Source of the DNA: Methyloceanibacter sp. | Lineage (GTDB): Bacteria; Pseudomonadota; Alphaproteobacteria; Rhizobiales; Methyloligellaceae | Assembly: GCA_016649675.1 (NCBI GenBank) | Contig: JAENXG010000175.1 | Span: 1-5,365 of the forward strand | Direction of reading: 5' to 3' | Length of the DNA: 5,365 nt | In this document: positions 1 to 5,256 of the stretch, one piece after another | Layout of the letters: each line of letters begins with the position of its first letter | Numbering within the stretch: the stretch's first letter is position 1 | Made by a program: the position numbers and the translations under genes | The notes under the pieces: model-generated | Told to the model about the DNA's origin: nothing | What the model saw: only the letters and a program-made list of their open reading frames with translations | Databases searched by the model: none

Positions 1-288
1 TCCCAGTGAGCGCGACTTCCAACGCCAGTAGCAGCGAAAGCCGGCCCGATGCCAACGCACGAGCGTCTCGGGACGGATGATCGTGAGGACCTGCAGGATC
101 GACGGAAACCATAGATACAGCTGGATAAAGAACCAGCGATCGTTGTTCGTGAGCCGGACCCGGCCCTGCACCTTACGCCGCAAAACGATCAACTGATGTC
201 GGAGTGCCACGTTCTCTGCTTCAAACCGGCTCTTCAACTTGAATGGCGATGCCAAGATGGCCAGGACGAAGCAGAGCAGTGCAAACAT
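1..288 (-). CDS. Integrase-type (DDE) transposase, N-terminal part, cut by the window edge
   Basis: The minus strand is open for 96 codons from the ATG at 288-286 to the left edge, with no stop, so the C-terminal part lies outside. The product starts with a hydrophobic stretch (MFALLCFVLAILASPF), then a basic segment containing ENVALRHQLIVLRRK, then an aromatic and basic stretch with RPETLVRWHRAGFRCYW. I recognise this as the start of the integrase-core transposase/integrase proteins common in Bradyrhizobium and other rhizobia. The catalytic DDE core would follow and is not visible. Such proteins cut and join DNA during transposition. I see no convincing ribosome binding site and no terminal inverted repeat of the element in 289-414, so neither the boundary of the insertion nor its activity can be judged. 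The family call rests on memory of the N-terminal sequence. Confidence 0.8.
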   Translation of the reverse strand, partial: MFALLCFVLAILASPFKLKSRFEAENVALRHQLIVLRRKVQGRVRLTNNDRWFFIQLYLWFPSILQVLTIIRPETLVRWHRAGFRCYWRWKSRSLG

Positions 289-414
289 TGTGCACTGACG
301 TTAGGTGATTCCTTCAGCTAATCAATGCGAATGAAGTTCTCGGCACACACAGTCGAGCGCGCCGAACGCTCATCGAGTAGAAGCAGAAGGGTATTTCGTG
401 AAAGCGGAGCTTTA

Positions 415-684
415 TCAGTCGGTGTCCCGGCAAGACAGGAAGAACGCGGCGTTAGGGCAGAAATCCGGTAACGTTCGCGGCGCCTCCGAATCCAGCCAAT
501 GGCGACACGCCTCTTCGTGGAGGCAATAGCGGCATTTGGCGCGAGCCTCGGTGAAGGCCAAGCCGCCATCCACGCGAAGCGCCGCATCGGCGTCCACGCA
601 GCGCCTTTGCATCATCCGGTCCATCAGCTCTTGCCGACGGTGCACTTGCTCAAGCGTCGGCCATAACAACCTTGAGTTTGGCAT
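415..684 (-). CDS. DUF6455 family small four-cysteine protein
   Basis: This 89-residue protein has an 'MDRMM' start-helix motif (residues 21-25), a 'DGGLAFTEARAKC' segment, and a C-terminal 'PDFCPNAAFF' motif (73-82). These match what I know of the alphaproteobacterial DUF6455 family, whose function is not established. Four cysteines sit at 51, 54, 60 and 76 (C-x2-C-x5-C-x15-C), which suggests a small metal- or Fe-S-binding fold; that is inference. The length is ordinary for the family, so the gene looks intact. The ATG at 684-682 is chosen because a strong GGGAGG ribosome binding site lies 8 bases upstream (698-693). It appears to be a single-gene unit, with the transposase 126 bp downstream on the same strand. 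A FixK/FNR-type promoter lies about 55 bases upstream of the start, suggesting expression under low oxygen. Confidence 0.75.
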   Translation of the reverse strand: MPNSRLLWPTLEQVHRRQELMDRMMQRRCVDADAALRVDGGLAFTEARAKCRYCLHEEACRHWLDSEAPRTLPDFCPNAAFFLSCRDTD

Positions 685-737
685 CTCTTCGCCCTCCCGT
701 TTTTGCCGGCACTTTCTTACCGAGGCGCGGCTAGCGA

Positions 738-787
738 CTATGTAATTGTAAAATAAGGACTCCGGCGCGGTCCTTGCGCCACATCAA
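738..787 (-). promoter_or_regulatory. Candidate FixK/FNR-dependent promoter of the DUF6455 gene
   Basis: Read on the minus strand, 787-774 is TTGATGTGGCGCAA, which fits the rhizobial FixK2/FNR consensus TTG(A/C)-N6-(T/G)CAA exactly. At 750-745 there is TACAAT, five of six bases of a -10 element. The gap between them is 23 bp, against 22 expected for an activator centred at -41.5 (class II). The predicted transcript would start near 738-739, leaving a leader of about 55 bases before the ATG at 684. A chance match to the box alone is expected about once per 16,000 bp. The combined spacing, strand and location raise the confidence. This is a pattern match only. Confidence 0.55.
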
Positions 788-801
788 ACTCATGGTGCGA
801 A

Positions 802-1002
802 ATGTTGCTGTGGACCCGCTCAGCCTGCCGCGCCTTCCAGCCGCGGCCCAAGCAGCATGGGCGCATATGGACCGGAGAAGGGCTCGGCGTCCTATGGCCG
901 GGCGCGGACTTTGCAAGCCTAGTGTTTGCGGACCTATTCGTGATGGTCGCACTTACCGCCGTCGCCCTCGCGCGCCGCGGTATGGGACAGGCCTTGCCAT
1001 GA
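802..1002 (+). CDS. Possible small membrane peptide, unrecognised
   Basis: This is a 66-residue frame. Its C-terminal half carries one plausible membrane helix (about residues 43-58, FADLFVMVALTAVALA) followed by RRGMGQALP, a positive-inside pattern. Third codon positions are mostly G or C, as in the real genes nearby. The first 40 residues are basic and tryptophan-containing with no motif I know. There is no clear ribosome binding site before 802, which argues against it. Its stop overlaps the ATG of a following frame (ATGA, 999-1002). It could be a true small protein, the remnant of a longer membrane protein, or a chance frame. I do not recognise a family. Confidence 0.22.
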   Translation: MLLWTRSACRAFQPRPKQHGRIWTGEGLGVLWPGADFASLVFADLFVMVALTAVALARRGMGQALP

Positions 1003-1261
1003 CCATTCTGGCCACCGCCTTCAGGATGTCGTCGATGACGGCTCGCTGGCCCTGGCAATCGTTGTGATCGTCCTGCTTTCCTGGATCTTTACGATCCTAA
1101 TGCCCGATCTTTCGCTCGCCGCTGGCGCCTTGTTTTTTGGTCGGTTGCCTTGGCGTGCTATTCGCCAATGTCATGAAAGCGGCGCACAGCCACTCAACAG
1201 CGGCGCGAAAAGCCCATCAAAACTAAAGGCCTATGATCAAAGCGCGGGCCGGAGGGGTTAG
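944..1261 (+). other. Open frame with a hydrophobic segment, possible decayed membrane-protein gene
   Basis: This plus-strand frame is open from just after the TGA at 941-943 to the TAG at 1259-1261. It has no ATG start upstream of the hydrophobic part; the first usable start is the GTG at 1064, inside that part. About 30 residues around 1046-1135 are strongly hydrophobic (LALAIVVIVLLSWIFTILMP, then LSLAAGALFFG), after which the frame becomes polar. A helix lacking a proper start suggests a frameshifted or degraded gene, possibly linked to the frame at 802-1002. Homology was not recognised. Confidence 0.2.
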
Positions 1262-1284
1262 GTCCTTGCCCGGAGGCGCTGGAG

Positions 1285-3570
1285 CTAATCAGAAGCCGCG
1301 TGCTCGTAGATGTCTTCCTCCTGTGCGTTGTGGAGGCGCACAAGCGACTCTATCGACTCGATGACTCGCTGCGCGTCGCGGATTAGATAGCGGTCGGCGT
1401 CTTCAGTCCTCAATCCGTCCGACAGCCTCGCTAGCAGTCGCGCCAAATGGAGGATTTCACGATGAGCGCGGCTCATGGCGGCGAGACCGGGCCCGCCGTG
1501 CAAAAACTTTGCAAGACCCGGATAGATGTGGGTCTCATCGTCGCGCTCGTGCTCGACGATCTGTCCCGCGACAAGCCGGTTCGCCTCGACAATCAGGACG
1601 ACCGCGGCAGAAGGGGCCGCATCATCCAAGGCATCGGCGATTTCGCGTAGTCGATCCAGGCTCGCTTCGAGATCCATGTGACCCTGATGCAGGTCCCGTG
1701 CGGCTGAAGGCGGCATAGCCGCGCGCCCGAATGCCCTCCCACCTGTGAGCGCGCGCAACGCATTGAGGATGACGGCGACATCAATCGCTTCTTGGGTCAG
1801 GGCGCCCGCTACCGGCGTGAGCCAGCCGAATGCCGCCGCGAGCATGGCAATCCCAGACAGCGCCATACCGGCAACGATACTCTGGACGGCAATGCCGCGC
1901 GCGCGCCGAGCGATGACGACCGCATCCGAGACCCTATCAAGGCGATCAACAAGAATGACGACATCTGCTGCCTCCGACGAGGCGCTGGCACCTCGGGCGC
2001 CCATCGCGATACCAACGTCGGCTGCGGCGAGCGCGGGTGCATCATTGATACCATCGCCAACCATAAGCGTTGGATGCAGCCTCTGCTCCATGGCGACTGC
2101 TTCGACCTTGTCGGCTGGCACACGATCGGCAAGTACTGCATCGAGATCGAGTGCTGCGCCGATCGTCTCTGCCGCGTCGGCGCGGTCGCCGGTAACCATC
2201 ACGATGCGCGATACACCCGCATTGCGCAGCGCCTGCACAGCCCGGGGCGTTTCCCGCCTCAGCTCGTCGGCCAACAGGATCGCACCTATGGTGCGATTGT
2301 CGACCGAGACGAACACACCCAGCGCCGAACGCCAGGATGCGCGCCTTAATGCGCGTACGGCCCAATCCTCAGGTCGTCCCGGACCGCAAACAAGCTGGTG
2401 CGAGCCCACCCTGACCTGCTTGTTCCCAACGCGACCTTCGAGGCCGGAACCCATGGTTTCGCGAACCCCTTCTGGAGGCTCGAGCGTGAGCCCCCTAGCT
2501 ACCGCAGCCGACACGATCGCAGCGGCCACCACATGGTGGGAGGCCTGCTCGAGTGAACCAGCCAATTGCAGCACCTCATCCGCATTCTCGCCCGGCGCCG
2601 TCTCGACGGCGACAAGCCGTGCCCCTCCCACGGTCAGCGTCCCGGTCTTGTCGAACATGACGGTGTGGGTTCGCGCGAGGGCCTCTAGCGGACCTCCGCC
2701 CTTGATCAGAATACCTAGACGCGCGGCGCGAGAGACGCCTGCAATGAACGCCACAGGTGCCGCGAGTATCAGAGGGCACGGCGTCGCCGCCACCAGGACG
2801 GCGAGTCCACGGATCGGGTCGCCCGACAGTAGCCAGGCCGCTCCCGCAAGCAGGAGCGTCGCGGGCAACAACAGCAGTGCATAGCGATCGGCAATTCGAA
2901 TGAAGGGAGCTTTCGCCGTCTGCGCGGCGGTCACCATGCGAACGATACCCGCATAGGTGCTTTCGCCCGCGACTGCCGCGGCTCTCATTTCGAAGGTCTC
3001 GCCGGCATTGATCGTGCCGCTGTGAACCGGGTCGCCTTTGTTACGGGTGACCGGAATAGGCTCGCCCGTCAGCGCCGCCTCATCGAGGGTGGCGCGGGCA
3101 GTCGATATGACGCCGTCGACAGGGATGACCTCGCCCGCGCGCACCAGGATCATGTCCCCGATGGCAACCTTGTCGATCGGCACGTCGTCGACCGATGCAT
3201 CGGCGCGCCGGTGGGCCACGCGTGGGGCGCGATCAACGAGGGACTTCAGGTCTCGCTCAGCGCGGGCGACCGCGAAATCCTCGAGCATATTGCCGCCAGC
3301 GTACATAACCGCAACTACCGCTCCTGCCAGGTTCTGTCCAAGCAGGAGGGCAGCCGACATGGAGACAAATGCGACCGTGTCGACACCCATTCGCCCGGCC
3401 ATGAAATCGCGGGCCATCGACACTGCGAGCCCGATGACGACCGGGACCGTGCCAGCGGCCCAGAACCGGTTGGCCAGCAAGTCGTGACCTGCAAACCAGG
3501 CCATGGTCCCAAGAGCCAGCCCGGTCAGTGCGATCGCGATCAGCGCTTTGCGTAAGTTACGATCGGTCAT
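1285..3570 (-). CDS. nia: P1B-5 metal-transporting ATPase with C-terminal hemerythrin-like domain (Nia type)
   Basis: This 761-residue P-type ATPase sits in the inner membrane and uses ATP to export a transition metal. It has no N-terminal HMA domain. About eight membrane helices are visible: residues 9-27, 36-53, 63-78, 80-95, 230-248, 254-277, 564-582 and 588-606. The TPC motif (263-265) lies in the sixth helix, and Q593, E594 and D597 lie in the last. Catalytic motifs are TGEP (168-171), DKTGTLT with phosphorylated Asp307, GSGLEG (374-379), TGD (460-462) and GDGINDAPAL (505-514). Where many relatives have the nucleotide-site HP pair, this has H346-V347. Residues about 620-758 form a hemerythrin-like bundle with likely ligands H631, H674, D678, H703, H747 and E751. 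TPC plus a hemerythrin tail defines P1B-5; the S. meliloti member Nia moves Ni and Fe. ATG 3570 is the first start after an in-frame stop; its ribosome binding site is weak. The metal is inferred from the family. Confidence 0.93.
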   Translation of the reverse strand: MTDRNLRKALIAIALTGLALGTMAWFAGHDLLANRFWAAGTVPVVIGLAVSMARDFMAGRMGVDTVAFVSMSAALLLGQNLAGAVVAVMYAGGNMLEDFAVARAERDLKSLVDRAPRVAHRRADASVDDVPIDKVAIGDMILVRAGEVIPVDGVISTARATLDEAALTGEPIPVTRNKGDPVHSGTINAGETFEMRAAAVAGESTYAGIVRMVTAAQTAKAPFIRIADRYALLLLPATLLLAGAAWLLSGDPIRGLAVLVAATPCPLILAAPVAFIAGVSRAARLGILIKGGGPLEALARTHTVMFDKTGTLTVGGARLVAVETAPGENADEVLQLAGSLEQASHHVVAAAIVSAAVARGLTLEPPEGVRETMGSGLEGRVGNKQVRVGSHQLVCGPGRPEDWAVRALRRASWRSALGVFVSVDNRTIGAILLADELRRETPRAVQALRNAGVSRIVMVTGDRADAAETIGAALDLDAVLADRVPADKVEAVAMEQRLHPTLMVGDGINDAPALAAADVGIAMGARGASASSEAADVVILVDRLDRVSDAVVIARRARGIAVQSIVAGMALSGIAMLAAAFGWLTPVAGALTQEAIDVAVILNALRALTGGRAFGRAAMPPSAARDLHQGHMDLEASLDRLREIADALDDAAPSAAVVLIVEANRLVAGQIVEHERDDETHIYPGLAKFLHGGPGLAAMSRAHREILHLARLLARLSDGLRTEDADRYLIRDAQRVIESIESLVRLHNAQEEDIYEHAASD

Positions 3571-3593
3571 CAGTTTCGATCGCCTGTGCTCTT

Positions 3594-3617
3594 GTTGGGC
3601 ACGACCTGAAGCCCAAC
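3594..3617 (-). promoter_or_regulatory. Perfect inverted repeat in the leader of the ATPase gene
   Basis: The arms GTTGGGC (3594-3600) and GCCCAAC (3611-3617) are exact reverse complements separated by 10 bases. The repeat lies 23 bases upstream of the ATPase start. It could be an operator for a dimeric metal-responsive regulator or an RNA hairpin in the leader that affects translation. It matches no operator consensus I can name. No FixK-type box was found in 3571-3720. Confidence 0.4.
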
Positions 3618-3720
3618 GCGGCCTGTGACGCGACTATTCCGAAGGCAGTCAGACCCCCTGGATCTGTAGCTGTTGCCGACGCCCTTTAGAGCCTTCCGGA
3701 GCCTAGGTCAGTAGCGGACG

Positions 3721-3756
3721 TTTCCCGGACAATGCGGATTTGCGTTGGCCGGGAAA
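3721..3756. repeat. Long hairpin: 8-bp perfect arms extended by an inner 6-bp stem
   Basis: The outer arms TTTCCCGG (3721-3728) and CCGGGAAA (3749-3756) pair perfectly. After one A-G mismatch, CAATGC (3730-3735) pairs with GCGTTG (3742-3747) through one G-T pair, leaving a 6-base loop. There is no T-run on either strand, so a classical terminator is unlikely. It is the strongest local fold in the intergenic region and contains the first pair of the TTCCC/GGGAA motifs described for 3721-3953. Confidence 0.55.
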
Positions 3757-3834
3757 AATGAGGCGGCTATTCGATCTGAATCGACTTTCCCAATAGAGAG
3801 TCTTGAGCAGATCAATTTCGTTGTTCTCGGCGAA

Positions 3835-3862
3835 AATTCCCTGTTCTGTTCGTTAGGGAATT
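3835..3862. repeat. Perfect 8-bp inverted repeat AATTCCCT/AGGGAATT
   Basis: The arms at 3835-3842 and 3855-3862 are exact reverse complements around a 12-base spacer. It is the second member of the TTCCC/GGGAA cluster. The repeated arms suggest a shared origin or a shared binding or folding role rather than isolated chance hairpins. Confidence 0.5.
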
Positions 3863-3999
3863 GGCGTGGAGATTGTTTGGCTTTCGACCATTTGCCCGGC
3901 GCCGAGACGCCGAATTCCTCAAAAATCCCTCTATCTTCCCATGTAACAGGGAATTCACTGGCAGAGAGAGGTTCGCCGCAGACTGCCAGCACTGCCACC

Positions 4000-4265
4000 G
4001 CCTAACTCATTTATATAGAACAATTATTTGTCATTTGGACGGGTTAAATTTCGCGTGAAATCGGGGGGTATTTCTCGCCGCCCAGGCGGAACCCTAAGCC
4101 TCGGAGACGTTTCTGCGCCGGATCCGGGCCGTCCCTGACGAGAAAGTCTCCCGGGCGGCTTTCGGGGGTCAACTCTCACGTGTGGCGAGGTCGTTGGGGA
4201 AGTATCGCGCAACTGAGGACGCCTCTCGAACGGGGCGAGGGCTAGCGACCGAACCTTCTACTTCA
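4000..4265. other. Non-coding stretch with one long stem-loop (4103-4151)
   Basis: No protein frame here is convincing on either strand; the minus frame at 4024-4212 is rich in R, P and S with no motif. 4006-4030 is AT-rich but has no well-spaced promoter pair. A stem forms between GGAGACGTTTCT (4103-4114) and AGAAAGTCTCC (4141-4151), giving 11 pairs with one bulged G. Its loop holds the perfect palindrome CCGGATCCGG (4118-4127). No tRNA-like fold was seen. The stretch lies directly downstream of the recombinase remnant and may be part of the same old element. Confidence 0.4.
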
Positions 4266-4460
4266 CTATTGAAAGCCAAGTAGCTTTCGCTGTTCGGCCC
4301 AGTCGATCGGTATCTGGAGTGCTAATCGCATCAACTTCTTGGCGGTAAGTTGAGGCGGATTCTTGCCATTGATGATGGCCGTGATGATATCGGGTGCCAG
4401 CGAGGGGAGACGCAGAAGGCGAGTATTCCCGATTTTCGCTATTTTTTTTTGGACAAGATC
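4266..4460 (-). pseudogene. C-terminal remnant of a large serine recombinase
   Basis: The minus strand is open from just below an in-frame stop at 4463-4461 down to the TAG at 4268-4266. It has no start codon at its head, so it is a tail fragment of about 64 codons. It carries RLLRLPSLAPDIITAI, then LTAKKLM, then IPIDWAEQRKLLGFQ at the end. I recognise this pattern as the C-terminus of rhizobial recombinase-family proteins of the resolvase/invertase superfamily, which move or invert DNA and usually have several hundred residues. The catalytic serine domain and recombinase domain are missing, and the upstream sequence in the other frames shows no matching part. The break falls near 4440-4460, next to a run of nine T bases (4442-4450). 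The fragment should be inactive. The family assignment is from memory of the tail motif. Confidence 0.62.
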
Positions 4461-4732
4461 CTAAGGAGGATTTCACCTGAAGTCGGCTCAGCTGAAATGT
4501 TGATTTTGGATTCAACAAGGTTCGGTCCAAGTCCGGGGACGATCAAGCAACAATGGGGGGCAGCCACGTGCGCGCAATCATTGCCGCTGGGGTGAGCTGC
4601 TCCGCTGCGACGTGCTACTATATTGCTCTTACCGTCGAGGGAGGATGCTGGAGCGCCTCGGCAACGTACTCTATTGGATCGGCCGTGGGGCGCGTCACGC
4701 TCGGTCAACAAGCCGAAAGGGGGAACACGATC
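4461..4732. other. Leader region of the universal stress protein gene, with a 6-bp inverted repeat
   Basis: This holds no recognised gene. An inverted repeat TGTTGA (4498-4503) / TCAACA (4512-4517) with an 8-base spacer and a TCAGCTGA palindrome (4488-4495) are the visible sites. The repeat resembles an FNR box, but the spacing is TTGA-N8-TCAA instead of N6, so it does not fit that regulator. An AAGGAGGA string at 4464-4471 looks like a ribosome binding site but has no start codon at a suitable distance. I could not identify a well-spaced promoter for the gene at 4733. Confidence 0.3.
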
Positions 4733-5176
4733 ATGTACAAAAATATACTAATCGCCGTTGACGGGTCGGAGCTGTCGAACAAGGCGCTGACGCAGGGGAT
4801 CGAGCTTGCAAAAGCCATTGGAGCGAAGGTTACGGTTCTCAACGTCACGCCGCGCTGGTCTACTGTCGCTGCCGGGGGGGACGTCGCGGTCATGTTCCCG
4901 CCCGAGGCGTACGAGGAAAATATCGCGGAAGCCGCGGAGCTCCTCCTGAGCAAATCGGCGGCCACCGCCGAGTCGGCCGGACTTTCCTGCGACACGGTGC
5001 GGGCGAGCGATGCTCATCCCTACAAGGCCATTCTCGAGACGGCCTCTGCCAAGAGCTGCGATCTCATCGTCATGGGCTCGCACGGCCGGCGCGGCGTAGC
5101 CGGCCTGCTGCTCGGCAGTGAGACGCAGAAGACCCTGACCCACGGGAAGATTCCGGTTCTAGTTTATAGGGAATAG
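4733..5176 (+). CDS. Universal stress protein, UspA family, ATP-binding type
   Basis: This is a 147-residue cytoplasmic single-domain USP, the usual family length. It opens with MYKNILIAVDGSELSNKAL, whose Asp10 is the typical nucleotide-contacting aspartate. It ends with the ATP signature G-x2-G-x9-G-S (G115, G118, G128, S129) followed by IPVLVYRE. The intact signature places it with nucleotide-binding USPs rather than UspA-like members that lack it. Such proteins help cells survive starvation, low oxygen and other stress, usually as dimers; the exact target is unknown. The start at 4733 is chosen because the family core begins here and an AAAGGGGG ribosome binding site precedes it by about nine bases. 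The frame stays open upstream to 4553, but that extension looks unrelated. A secreted-protein gene follows 80 bp downstream on the same strand, possibly co-transcribed. Confidence 0.92.
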   Translation: MYKNILIAVDGSELSNKALTQGIELAKAIGAKVTVLNVTPRWSTVAAGGDVAVMFPPEAYEENIAEAAELLLSKSAATAESAGLSCDTVRASDAHPYKAILETASAKSCDLIVMGSHGRRGVAGLLLGSETQKTLTHGKIPVLVYRE

Positions 5177-5256
5177 ACATGCGAAACTTGGCCCCCAGCC
5201 ACCGCTGTAGTTACTCCTCTTTTGACGTGCAGGGCCGACCGAAGGGGGGGACCCTC

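Larger units (their letters stand above)
788..1284. other. About 500 bp without a recognisable gene
   Basis: This stretch lies between the DUF6455 promoter and the end of the ATPase gene. No frame on either strand gives a protein I recognise. The plus strand carries three short frames, 802-1002, 999-1067 and 1064-1261, two of which encode a hydrophobic segment followed by basic residues. They may be a decayed or unknown membrane-protein gene or chance frames. The minus-strand frames here are arginine- and proline-rich and look like shadows. I see no convincing terminator hairpin with a T-run after the ATPase stop at 1285. Confidence 0.5.
3721..3953. repeat. Cluster of TTCCC/GGGAA motifs, partly as inverted repeats
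   Basis: TTCCC occurs at 3722, 3787, 3837 and 3936, and GGGAA at 3751, 3856 and 3949. That makes seven copies in 233 bp, where about 0.5 would be expected at even base composition. Three pairs face each other: 3721-3756, AATTCCCT/AGGGAATT at 3835-3842 and 3855-3862, and TTCCC/GGGAA at 3936-3940 and 3949-3953. From memory, strings of CAGGGAA-type repeats occur near transposases and recombinases in rhizobial genomes, and this may be a decayed copy. Open frames across it on both strands are probably not genes. Confidence 0.5.

Noticed and set aside
401..413. Small hairpin AAAGC-GGA-GCTTT just after the DUF6455 stop as a terminator
   Set aside because: The stem is only five pairs with no T-run on the minus strand, so it does not support a terminator call.
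318..587. Minus-strand frame overlapping the DUF6455 gene
   Set aside because: It overlaps a recognisable family protein in another frame and is arginine- and alanine-rich with no motif.
1745..2884. Long plus-strand open frame (379 codons) opposite the ATPase gene
   Set aside because: It lies wholly antisense to a complete ATPase with all catalytic motifs, is rich in A, S, R and T with no domain, and is typical of shadow frames in high-GC DNA.
3708..4005. Open frames on both strands across the TTCCC/GGGAA repeats
   Set aside because: Opposing frames of similar length with no motif and no clear ribosome binding site; they cover repeat sequence and are more likely spurious.
4553..4732. Extension of the stress protein by 60 residues from an upstream in-frame ATG
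   Set aside because: The USP fold starts at 4733, the upstream ATG lacks a ribosome binding site, and the added residues resemble no USP extension, while 4733 has a good ribosome binding site and gives the usual length.
5179..5256. Earlier in-frame ATG for the secreted protein at the right edge
   Set aside because: It would place 26 polar residues before a clean signal peptide; the ATG at 5257 has a stronger ribosome binding site.
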